DNA of 64,000 nucleotides from NCBI RefSeq assembly GCF_035609205.1, contig NZ_CP141184.1, positions 4,657,001 to 4,721,000 of the forward strand. Direction: 5' to 3'. The first letter of the stretch is position 1. Each line of letters opens with the position of its first letter. The translations under genes were made by a program, and so were the position numbers. Positions 37,385 through 44,289 of this stretch are shown piece by piece. Below the pieces are notes generated by a model. It did not search any database. It was not told where the DNA came from and saw only the letters and a list, made by a program, of their open reading frames with translations. The stretch comes from Hymenobacter sp. GOD-10R (lineage in GTDB: Bacteria > Bacteroidota > Bacteroidia > Cytophagales > Hymenobacteraceae).

Positions 37385-37433
37385 AACAATGCCCCCTAGG
37401 ATAGCAACTTGCTATTCTAGGGGGCATTGTTTT
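37383..37433. terminator. Long-stem terminator after the NmrA-like gene
   Basis: Arms of 25 bp (37383-37407 and 37409-37433) pair with a single G.U position, starting AAAACAATGCCCCCTAGGAT, and are flanked by A and T runs. The left arm overlaps the NmrA TAA stop. It insulates the gene from the AraC gene downstream. Confidence 0.88.
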
Positions 37434-37571
37434 ATGCCGTATTATGCAGAGGAAATACGAACGCAGAGGCCTCGTGCATCACCGAGTGCTAGCCTCGAGC
37501 TCGTCCTTTTAGTTACCGTTTTTCATACGACAAGATCATGCGTAAATGAAAAAAGGAGGAACCATCTCATT

Positions 37572-38552
37572 ATGCTATTCAACTTCTCCGCAACCTCCGA
37601 TTTTGACTTCATCACCTGTTTTGCTCGTCACATACAGGCTCCTGTGCACAACGGAGTGTTGGAGATACCCGAAAAGCTAGGACGAGGATCGATTCGCAAA
37701 TTAGTATTCGGAGCAGATTTCAAGATTACGCTCCACCACTATCTACTCCAGGAAGAGCTACTTCTCGAACGCACGGCTTCTGGGCTGGGGAACGAGTTGA
37801 TTACCATCTTTTTTTACGACAATGAGCAGCCGCTCGGCGTTGCGTACAACCAAGAGCCTCCCGTTTTATTTTCCCAGCGCAACGAGTCGGCTATTCAGGT
37901 TACGTCCAACGATCTTAGCTCCACTATCCGCTTTCCCGCCCAGCAACGTATTCAGTACGTGGTAGTCGCCATTACCCCGACGCGGCTAAAGGAATTATTA
38001 GGTATCCGTAACCCTAACTCGGTCCTCCAAACGATTACGGGCAGCGGCAACTCTTTTCTCTTCTTCGAAAGTATGCTGGCGGAAGCCAAGCTACTGCTCA
38101 ACAAAATGACTGCCGTGGATATGCAAGAGAGCCTTAGCCACTTCTACATGCAGATCAAGGTGCAGGAGTTGCTCTACCTTGTTTTCCATAAACTATCACT
38201 GCGTGAAAGTGCGGCGCATCAACCGATTAATAGTGTAGATGCTGCCCGCTTGCTCCACGTTCGCCAAGCCATCCTCCGCGACTTGAGCGCGCCGCCGGTC
38301 TTGCGGGAGTTGGCCCACTTGGCCGCCATGAGCGAAACCAAACTCAAACAGCTGTTCAAGCAAACGTTTGGCACCCCCATTTATACATATTACCAGCAAG
38401 CTAGGATGGAAGAAGCGGCTTTTTTGCTGAAGCACGGCCGGCATTCGGTGGCCCAAGCAGGCTATGAGTTAGGCTTCTCCAATCTGAGCCACTTCAGCCG
38501 GCTGTTTGAAAAGCATTACGGGCAGAAGCCGAAAAAATATTCGGCTTCTTGA
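37572..38552 (+). CDS. AraC-family transcriptional regulator
   Basis: 326 residues from the ATG at 37572 (MLFNFSATSDFDFIT); in-frame codons upstream reach into the terminator and are not used. The C-terminal AraC double helix-turn-helix spans about 225-326 (LRELAHLAAMSETKLKQLFK, SVAQAGYELGFSNLSHFSRL, HYGQKPKKYSAS). The N-terminal 220 residues are a sensor of unknown ligand. It sits just left of the mobile element and may be the last host gene before it. Confidence 0.9.
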   Translation: MLFNFSATSDFDFITCFARHIQAPVHNGVLEIPEKLGRGSIRKLVFGADFKITLHHYLLQEELLLERTASGLGNELITIFFYDNEQPLGVAYNQEPPVLFSQRNESAIQVTSNDLSSTIRFPAQQRIQYVVVAITPTRLKELLGIRNPNSVLQTITGSGNSFLFFESMLAEAKLLLNKMTAVDMQESLSHFYMQIKVQELLYLVFHKLSLRESAAHQPINSVDAARLLHVRQAILRDLSAPPVLRELAHLAAMSETKLKQLFKQTFGTPIYTYYQQARMEEAAFLLKHGRHSVAQAGYELGFSNLSHFSRLFEKHYGQKPKKYSAS

Positions 38553-38610
38553 CGCTCGCTAAGCACAATGATTGCCGGGGCAAAGATCTTACTAGTAGGC
38601 ACTAACGAAA

Positions 38611-38648
38611 AAGTGGATTGCACACCATTAAAGATGTACAATCCACTT
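38611..38648. terminator. Inverted repeat after the AraC gene
   Basis: AAGTGGATTG at 38611-38620 pairs exactly with CAATCCACTT at 38639-38648 around an 18-nt loop. It lies 59 bp after the AraC stop, but no T run follows, so a terminator is uncertain. It may also belong to the attachment region next to it. Confidence 0.45.
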
Positions 38649-38650
38649 GA

Positions 38651-38685
38651 GTGGGCCCACTTGGAATCGAACAAGACTATTTATC
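38651..38685 (-). other. Candidate attachment site: fragment resembling a tRNA 3' end
   Basis: The minus strand reads CTTGTTCGATTCCAAGTGGG followed by CCCAC. TTCGATT with CCAAG and TGGGCCCA is the T-loop, T-stem and acceptor 3' strand of a tRNA, but one T-stem base is missing and the 5' part of a tRNA is absent. Integrases of this kind commonly use tRNA 3' ends; the integrase gene begins 174 bp away. No matching copy was found at the right side, so this is a candidate only. Confidence 0.45.
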
Positions 38686-38702
38686 CCATGTCCATCAGAT
38701 AT

Positions 38703-38738
38703 AAAAACATTGTTTATAGGCCTATAAACAATGTTTTT
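38703..38738. repeat. Perfect 36-bp palindrome upstream of the integrase
   Basis: AAAAACATTGTTTATAGG (38703-38720) is followed directly by its exact reverse complement, with no spacer. The centre is TATAGGCCTATA. It is between the tRNA-like fragment and the integrase gene, a place where integrase arm sites, an operator or a terminator would be expected. Confidence 0.85.
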
Positions 38739-38858
38739 GTTTTATACTAGTTGGTTTACATCGGGATAAATACGGTTGAAATGTCAAAGTATGTACCCTC
38801 ATGTGTACCCTGAGAAGCATAGAAGTTGTATCTTGCCTATGGCAACTACAAACACACT

Positions 38859-40106
38859 ATGGCTACTGTATCCTTCCACCTGAAGGAGCCTCAGGCAGAC
38901 CGCCCCACGGCTATTTATGCCCTGCTTACTATTGACCGGGGTAATCGATTGAAGATCTATACTGGTCAAAGCATCCACCCCAGTAAGTGGATAAAAGACG
39001 ATCAACGAGCGAAAGAGCGAGGCAAAGGCAACGAGTTGAACGGGCACTTGAACGACGCCCTCAACGGTATACAAGATCGATTGCTGACGACGTACGCCGA
39101 GCACCTGGCTGCTGGTGCCTTACCTACCGCTGCTCAGCTGAAAGCGGCCGCTGCCCCTGTAGCCATAACGCCTAAAGTTCCGCAGTTAGACAAAGCAGAC
39201 CTGCTGACCGTCTTCACGGAGTGGATTGCTAGTCGTTCGCTAACGCACACGCCTAACACGTTACGCACGTATCGCACAACCTTACGCCATCTCCGTGATT
39301 TTCAGAGTGCCGCTAAGTACCCGGTGGCATTTGACACTGTGGGCGGCACTTTCTCGCAACGCCTTGCCGAGTACCTGTTAACAAAAAGGCAGCTGCGTGA
39401 TACGGCCGTACGCAAGAACCTAGTTATACTGAAGTGCTTTCTGGCCTGGGCCACAGAGCATGGCTACCCGGTACCACCTGATTATAAAAAGATAAGCTGG
39501 CAGCGACGAGAGCCGGATATACTCACGCTCACTCGCGCAGAAGTAGTAGCTCTGGCTAGTCTCGACCTTCGTCCTGCACTCAACAACGCCCGCGGTCTAT
39601 TTCTGCTGGGGGTATATACCGGTCTACGCTTCTCCGACGTGGCTGCCCTACGCCCAGAGCACATCCACGTTGACCGGTTGCGCTTGACTACGCAGAAGAC
39701 GCGTGATACGCTTACTATTCCGATACGCCCCGAAGCCCGCCCGCTTCTAGCGCAAATAGTGGCCGGTACCCTGCGACCACTACCTAACCAGGTACTCAAT
39801 CGCTACCTCAAGGAACTAGCTGCTCTGGCTGGGATTGATACGCTTACGGAGCGTACTCATTACGCTGGAGGCAAGCGCCACACCACCACAGCCCCGAAAT
39901 ATGAATTTGTGACGACGCATACCGCCCGTCGCACATTCGTGACGCTGGCACTAGAAGCCGGATTACGACCGGAACTGATTATGAAGATTACCGGTCACAA
40001 GGACCTAAAGTCGTTCAGCCGCTACGTGAACGTAACGGAGGATTCAGTATTGACGGAGTTTGCTAGGGTGTATGAGACACCTGTTGTAGAGACTACAGCG
40101 ATGTAG
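38859..40106 (+). CDS. int: Tyrosine integrase of the element
   Basis: 415 residues from the ATG at 38859. It has the Bacteroidota-type N-terminal arm-binding region, a SAM-like core-binding domain (about 115-205) and a catalytic domain with R257 (TGLRFSDVAAL), K280, H354-x-x-R357 (THTARRTF), H380 (TGHKD) and the nucleophile Y389 (SFSRYVN). All active-site residues are present, so it may be functional. It catalyses integration and excision by strand exchange at att sites. The promoter region holds a perfect 36-bp palindrome. Confidence 0.94.
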   Translation: MATVSFHLKEPQADRPTAIYALLTIDRGNRLKIYTGQSIHPSKWIKDDQRAKERGKGNELNGHLNDALNGIQDRLLTTYAEHLAAGALPTAAQLKAAAAPVAITPKVPQLDKADLLTVFTEWIASRSLTHTPNTLRTYRTTLRHLRDFQSAAKYPVAFDTVGGTFSQRLAEYLLTKRQLRDTAVRKNLVILKCFLAWATEHGYPVPPDYKKISWQRREPDILTLTRAEVVALASLDLRPALNNARGLFLLGVYTGLRFSDVAALRPEHIHVDRLRLTTQKTRDTLTIPIRPEARPLLAQIVAGTLRPLPNQVLNRYLKELAALAGIDTLTERTHYAGGKRHTTTAPKYEFVTTHTARRTFVTLALEAGLRPELIMKITGHKDLKSFSRYVNVTEDSVLTEFARVYETPVVETTAM

Positions 40107-40159
40107 TATTGCGGCAACTAACAGTAAAATACAACCTTCACCTTAGAGCTGGCAAGCTG

Positions 40160-41140
40160 ATGAACAAGGCCCTTGAACTACACGCATACTACTCTAAATT
40201 ATTCGAGGCATTTGCAGTACTGCCTCCTGGTGATATTGGCTCTGCCCTCTTTGATGAATCCGTAGAGTTATGGGCAACAAGTCCTTGGCAAGACTTTGGA
40301 GCATTCTTAAATCGAGTAGAAGCATATTTAGGCGCAAGCACTTTAAGCTTGGATCGTCAAGCTAGAATTGAAGCTTTCTTAGCTAAGCACAAAACGCACT
40401 ATGAACGCTGTGTGTGGGCACCTGAAGAACGGCCATATCTTAACGAAACAGATAAGGGCAGTTTACAGGCCCGGCGTCAACTGCTGAAAGCTGGTTGGTA
40501 TAATGATTCTGAGATGTCCGAAAACTTCGAATGGTCCGGTTCATCAGCCTTAGAAGAATACACTCAAAAACAGTTAAAAAAAGTTGAGCAGCGATTACTA
40601 ATCCTAGCTGAACGTCACAGATCAACAGCACAGACGGAAGATATTTCGCGAGCCTCAGCTCATGCTATTGTGCAATCCGCGCTGACAGCTGAACAAGCAA
40701 CAGACACTGCCATTACCCAATCGGTTCAGCACGCGCAGCTAGATAACCCTCCCGCTTGTACTATAGCCGATCTGTGTTTATCAAATTTTACTTCCGCTAA
40801 CCTCTCTAGCTTATTGATTTATCTGAAGGCTATTGATAAAGATTTATCCAGCCGTCCGTTCAGACCACTTCGCGGGAAAGGGAAAGGAGCTATTAGCAAG
40901 GTAGCTGCTGCACTTAGTGTATTGTCACGCGCTGGATTGTTCAGTGCTGACAAAGACCAATGGTCGGAAGCTACTGATAAGGCATACGGCATTCCACTAG
41001 GTGCAAAAGTGCTGGCTTACGAGTATGGAGCAACTAGAGGGAAAACCCCAAGCTACAACGGGAGTGCAGCATTTGACACTGCAACAGAGAAGGCTAACCT
41101 ATGGCTAGACCGATGGAAACAGATGCAAAAAGTCATCTAA
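40160..41140 (+). CDS. Hypothetical element protein
   Basis: 326 residues from the ATG at 40160; TTG at 40109 is possible but the codons before the ATG look non-coding. Mostly helical, with a charged stretch (EEYTQKQLKKVEQRLLILAE) likely to be a coiled coil. The C-terminal 100 residues (LCLSNFTSANLSSLLIYLKA, RPLRGKGKGAISKVAAALSV) resemble the helical end seen in some mobile-element proteins of Bacteroidota, but no family is assigned. More AT-rich than the flanking genes. Next to the integrase. Confidence 0.7.
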   Translation: MNKALELHAYYSKLFEAFAVLPPGDIGSALFDESVELWATSPWQDFGAFLNRVEAYLGASTLSLDRQARIEAFLAKHKTHYERCVWAPEERPYLNETDKGSLQARRQLLKAGWYNDSEMSENFEWSGSSALEEYTQKQLKKVEQRLLILAERHRSTAQTEDISRASAHAIVQSALTAEQATDTAITQSVQHAQLDNPPACTIADLCLSNFTSANLSSLLIYLKAIDKDLSSRPFRPLRGKGKGAISKVAAALSVLSRAGLFSADKDQWSEATDKAYGIPLGAKVLAYEYGATRGKTPSYNGSAAFDTATEKANLWLDRWKQMQKVI

Positions 41141-41246
41141 TAGGAATTTATTAGGCTTAATAGGAATACGGCCTATAAGTGCCTATTAGAAACCTGCTCT
41201 TTGTGACAGAGCTGGCCAGCATACCTACCTGGCGACTCTTTCGTTG

Positions 41247-41564
41247 ATGCAGGCCATTATCCCCGTGGGCGTTGACTATGCCCAACTACTCGAAGATGTG
41301 CGAGCTGTCGTTCGGCACGAAATTACCCTCGCTTCCACACCCGCTTCGGATGCAGGTACCTCGCCAGTTAATGAGCTGCTGAGCATCCGTGAGGCAGCTA
41401 CCTTACTGGGTGTAACCGTGCAAACCATTCACGACTGGAAGCGGCGTGGATTACTGAAGTACCACAAGTTAGGTAGCCGCTCCTATCTAAAGCATAGTGA
41501 GGTATTAAGCGCCCTCCAAATTAACCAGCGTACGCTAAAAGCAGGAGGGCGGCACCGTGGCTAG
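41247..41564 (+). CDS. Excisionase-like HTH protein
   Basis: 105 residues from the ATG at 41247. Residues about 45-95 are a MerR/excisionase-type winged helix: LLSIREAATLLGVTVQTIHD, WKRRGLLKYHKLGSRSYLKH. Such proteins often act as recombination directionality factors or as regulators in integrative elements. It overlaps the KilA-N start by 8 bp, so the two are translationally coupled. Confidence 0.85.
   Translation: MQAIIPVGVDYAQLLEDVRAVVRHEITLASTPASDAGTSPVNELLSIREAATLLGVTVQTIHDWKRRGLLKYHKLGSRSYLKHSEVLSALQINQRTLKAGGRHRG
41543..41549 (+). promoter_or_regulatory. Strong Shine-Dalgarno for the KilA-N gene
   Basis: AGGAGGG sits 7 nt before the GTG start at 41557. Bacteroidota genes rarely use strong Shine-Dalgarno sequences, so this supports the GTG start and hints at a foreign origin. 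Confidence 0.6.
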
Positions 41565-42324
41565 CACGAGCATTATCCCTTTCTCGTTCGGCGGCGTCGT
41601 GATTCGCCAAGATAGCCACGGTCGTATTTGCCTGACCGATCTGTGGAAGGCCGCCGGCAAGCAGCGCAGCAAGCGCCCCGCGGCCTGGCTAACCCTACCC
41701 ACTACAGTCGGCTTTTTAGCTGCCACCGAGCGATTTTTAAAGGTCAACAAATCTGACCTTTTAGTTTCCGCTGCTGGCCGTGGGGGCAGCACCTTCGGCC
41801 ACCGCCAACTCGCCCTAGAGTACGCCCAGTATCTGAGCGCTGACTTGTCGGTAGTGGTGAATCAAGTGTTCTTCGAACGCCAAGCCGAAGAGCAGAATCC
41901 CGACAAGCTGTTGGACCGCGCCGAGGCCGCGTATCGTCGGCGCGGCTTCTCCGAGGAGGAAATACGGGCCCGCTTCCAAGGCAAGGCCACGCGTAACCGA
42001 CTCGTGTCGGTGCTGGCTCGTCACGGCGTCAAGAAGCAGGGCTTTCGTCTGTGCACCAACGCCACCTACATACCGCTGTGGGGCGGCAACGCGGCGCACG
42101 TGCGTCAGCGCAAGAACTTACCCGAAAAGTCGAACCCGCGCGAGCATATGAGCGAGAAGGAGATGGTAGCCCTGCACCTCTCCGAGCTGCTCGCGGCCGA
42201 GAGCATCGAGAAAAAGAACGTGCGGGGCAACGATGCTTGCGCTTTGGAGTGCCGGCGCGCGGCGGCGACGGTAAGCCGCATGATTCAGCAGCACAAAGAC
42301 TACCTCCATGGCTCGTCACACTAG
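41557..42324 (+). CDS. KilA-N domain protein
   Basis: 255 residues from a GTG with a strong Shine-Dalgarno. Residues 10-110 form a KilA-N domain: GRICLTDLWKAAGKQRSKRP, LLVSAAGRGGSTFGHRQLAL, EYAQYLSADLSVVVNQVFFE. The C-terminal part (GFSEEEIRARFQGKATRNRL, HMSEKEMVALHLSELLAAES) resembles the C-terminal DNA-binding regions of phage antirepressors. Such proteins bind DNA and often act as phage regulators or antirepressors. More GC-rich than the genes around it. Confidence 0.9.
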   Translation: MASTSIIPFSFGGVVIRQDSHGRICLTDLWKAAGKQRSKRPAAWLTLPTTVGFLAATERFLKVNKSDLLVSAAGRGGSTFGHRQLALEYAQYLSADLSVVVNQVFFERQAEEQNPDKLLDRAEAAYRRRGFSEEEIRARFQGKATRNRLVSVLARHGVKKQGFRLCTNATYIPLWGGNAAHVRQRKNLPEKSNPREHMSEKEMVALHLSELLAAESIEKKNVRGNDACALECRRAAATVSRMIQQHKDYLHGSSH

Positions 42325-42370
42325 CGCAGACCTCTCCCTTCATTCCAGCCATCAGTCAAGCACACTTGAT

Positions 42371-42856
42371 ATGAAAAAGCCACAAGCAACCCAACAGCCT
42401 TCCGTCCAAGAATTGCGCACCTTTTTAGATGAGTGCGGAGACCCTTTTAACGCGGGCTGCGGACAATGGATTATTGATGATCTGCGTGCCGAATACGGCC
42501 GTGTGTACGCGCAGTATCGCGCCTTACAGATAGCACAACAGGAAGGTATATTCGAAGTAACCCTACGCAGTGCCACTCAAGTTCTTACGGTGCAGATAGC
42601 ATCCCCGAGGGAAGAAGGTTTCCAAGCTGGTGAGGTGCTAGAAGCCCAACTGATGGAGCGCATGCTTCATCTGAGCAAAAGCATTCTTCTGCAAATAGAG
42701 GATTTGGAGCTGACCAAAAGCAAGCAACAAGGGCTTACGGAAGATCCGAGAATGAGCATGGTTCACGCCTTGAGCATGCCACAGAAGGCAGAGTTGCTTT
42801 CTATGGACTCCGCTGAGCGTTGCCCTCTCCTACCTGATCTAGCTGCCGCCGACTAA
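42371..42856 (+). CDS. Hypothetical protein, paralogue of the next gene
   Basis: 161 residues from MKKPQATQQPSVQELRTFL; an ATG at 42308 would add 21 residues and overlap the KilA-N gene. It shares with the next protein an N-terminal MKKxQA, a central SATQVLTVQIAS / SATGEASFILTL strand block and the C-terminal AERCPLLP / SERCPLLP motif. No family is recognised. The pair looks like a tandem duplication and is specific to the element. Confidence 0.7.
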   Translation: MKKPQATQQPSVQELRTFLDECGDPFNAGCGQWIIDDLRAEYGRVYAQYRALQIAQQEGIFEVTLRSATQVLTVQIASPREEGFQAGEVLEAQLMERMLHLSKSILLQIEDLELTKSKQQGLTEDPRMSMVHALSMPQKAELLSMDSAERCPLLPDLAAAD

Positions 42857-42913
42857 TACGCAACCTAATTCCTCAAAAGACTATTAACAGAATCTTTCAA
42901 AAATTCAATTGCC

Positions 42914-43408
42914 ATGAAAAAGAATCAAGCCTCCGAACTCAGCGCAGTAGAACTAGCCAAGTACCAAAGGGAAACCGGGTTTGACGCTACTGATTTTTAC
43001 ACTTCGGCCTACGGGCTTGAGAAGGATAAAGCCCGCTACGCAGTTAAGAAAGAACAGTACCAGCAGTTGTGGAATGTTCTGAATGATGGCACCGCTCAGG
43101 TAACCATCAAGTCTGCAACAGGCGAAGCTAGCTTTATTCTTACGCTAGAAGATAGTGGCGAAACACTTCAGAAGGTGCTTGATCCAATCTTCTTAAAGTT
43201 GAATGGCGAATTGCGTTCTCTTCAGAATTGGATAGTGGAAGCCGCCGCCAAGGTAAAGCAGGGTGTTGATGAGTGCGGACTAGAAGCGAGTGAGGAAGCC
43301 TGGGAGATTGTTAAAATGCTCATGCTCAAAAAGCCTAAGGCAACCTTATCAGAGCGCTGCCCTCTGTTGCCCGCTTTGAAAGTAAAGAAGGCGCCGGCAA
43401 GCGCCTAA
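42914..43408 (+). CDS. Hypothetical protein, paralogue of the previous gene
   Basis: 164 residues. Starts MKKNQASELSAVELAKYQRE, has a central block (AQVTIKSATGEASFILTLED) and ends ATLSERCPLLPALKVKKAPA. Similar length and layout to the preceding gene with modest identity, so an old duplication. The C-terminal ERCPLLP motif is shared and is the only strongly conserved stretch. Function unknown. A hairpin (43434-43456) follows. Confidence 0.72.
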   Translation: MKKNQASELSAVELAKYQRETGFDATDFYTSAYGLEKDKARYAVKKEQYQQLWNVLNDGTAQVTIKSATGEASFILTLEDSGETLQKVLDPIFLKLNGELRSLQNWIVEAAAKVKQGVDECGLEASEEAWEIVKMLMLKKPKATLSERCPLLPALKVKKAPASA

Positions 43409-43433
43409 TATCTGCAAGCTGTCTGTCGTGCTA

Positions 43434-43456
43434 GGGTATCGCGAAATGCTATACCC
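43434..43456. repeat. Hairpin of the AGGGYAT family, copy 1
   Basis: GGGTATCGC pairs with GCTATACCC around a GAAAT loop with one mismatch. It lies upstream of the replication initiator. Related hairpins recur at 47626-47948, one with the same GAAAT loop. Confidence 0.6.
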
Positions 43457-43500
43457 CTGGCTACGCCTTTTCCTATTGCTAGCGCTTGCCTCTTCTTTCA

Positions 43501-44289
43501 ATGGCCTGCCCCACTCCCCAGTATCTCAGCATACCGCTGTCGATTTTAGCCATGGAAGCGCCCTCGCTCAACGCGAAGGTGCTCCTGGCTGACGTCATCA
43601 GCATGTACCAGTCGACGGGCAAGGTGTACGCGTCGGATGGCTTCTACGCCGAGCGTTACAACGCAAGCCGGCGCAGTATACAAGAGGCTATGAAGTGGCT
43701 GGATGATAATGACTATGTAGCACGTGAGACCGACTACACCTCTCCCACCAATCGGCGCTTAATACCTAGCCAGAAAGCATTGTCGCTTTTGGGGGAGGAT
43801 ACGCAGAATCCGCGTACTCCCTACGCAGAATCTGCCGACCTAGGTACGCAGAATCTGCCGCCCCCCTACGCGGATTCTGCCGACAATAAGAACAGTTTAA
43901 TAGAACAGTTTAATAATACACTCTCCAGCGCTGACGCGCCGGGGGTGAGTGAGCAGAAAGGAAAGAAGGCAAAACCATCCAAAGACGAGCAGTTAGGCTT
44001 CGAGGTGTTTTGGTCGGCTTACGACAAAAAAGCCGACCGCGCCAAGTGTGAACGAAAGTGGTCGGCGCTAAGCGCAAAAGTGCGCTCTACTATTCTAGCC
44101 CACGTGCCGCTCTACGTGGCAGCCACGCCAGAGAAGAAGTACCGGAAGGACCCCTATACCTACCTCAACGGCCAGAACTGGCAAGACGAGGAGCTGCCCG
44201 TCACCGCTGCCAAGCCTACAGCAGCGCTACCCACAGCCACTCCTGTCGCCGAGAAAATTAAGTCCCAACGCCAAACCATTCGCTTATGA
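43501..44289 (+). CDS. Phage replication initiator (lambda O-like arrangement)
   Basis: 262 residues from the ATG at 43501. N-terminal winged-helix domain at about 1-95 (QYLSIPLSILAMEAPSLNAK, FYAERYNASRRSIQEAMKWL). A low-complexity middle (about 100-140), encoded by four DNA iterons, reads PYAESADLGTQNLPPPYADS. The C-terminal domain (LGFEVFWSAYDKKADRAKCE, KKYRKDPYTYLNGQNWQDEE) is the conserved part of phage replication initiators or helicase loaders. It overlaps dnaB by ATGA, so it and DnaB are coupled. It probably binds the iterons in its own gene and loads DnaB. Confidence 0.85.
   Translation: MACPTPQYLSIPLSILAMEAPSLNAKVLLADVISMYQSTGKVYASDGFYAERYNASRRSIQEAMKWLDDNDYVARETDYTSPTNRRLIPSQKALSLLGEDTQNPRTPYAESADLGTQNLPPPYADSADNKNSLIEQFNNTLSSADAPGVSEQKGKKAKPSKDEQLGFEVFWSAYDKKADRAKCERKWSALSAKVRSTILAHVPLYVAATPEKKYRKDPYTYLNGQNWQDEELPVTAAKPTAALPTATPVAEKIKSQRQTIRL
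43800..43915 (+). other. Predicted replication origin inside the initiator gene
   Basis: Four iterons, TACGCAGAATCTGCCG in type, lie at 43800, 43822, 43845 and 43867. Spacing is 22, 23 and 22 bp, about two helical turns. Each contains the near-palindrome GCAGAATCTGC. They are followed at once by an AT-rich stretch with two perfect tandem 13-mers, GAACAGTTTAATA, at 43890-43902 and 43903-43915. This is the layout of lambda ori within gene O: iterons and then a DNA-unwinding region. The origin call is inference; the repeats are plain to see. Confidence 0.75.

Noticed and set aside
38651..38740. A complete tRNA gene on the minus strand
   Set aside because: Only the T-arm and acceptor 3' strand resemble a tRNA; the D-arm, a valid anticodon arm and one T-stem base are missing.
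43800..43882. Iterons read as a CRISPR-like array
   Set aside because: Repeats are 16 bp with 6-7-bp spacers, much too short for CRISPR, and lie within a coding gene; they fit replication iterons.
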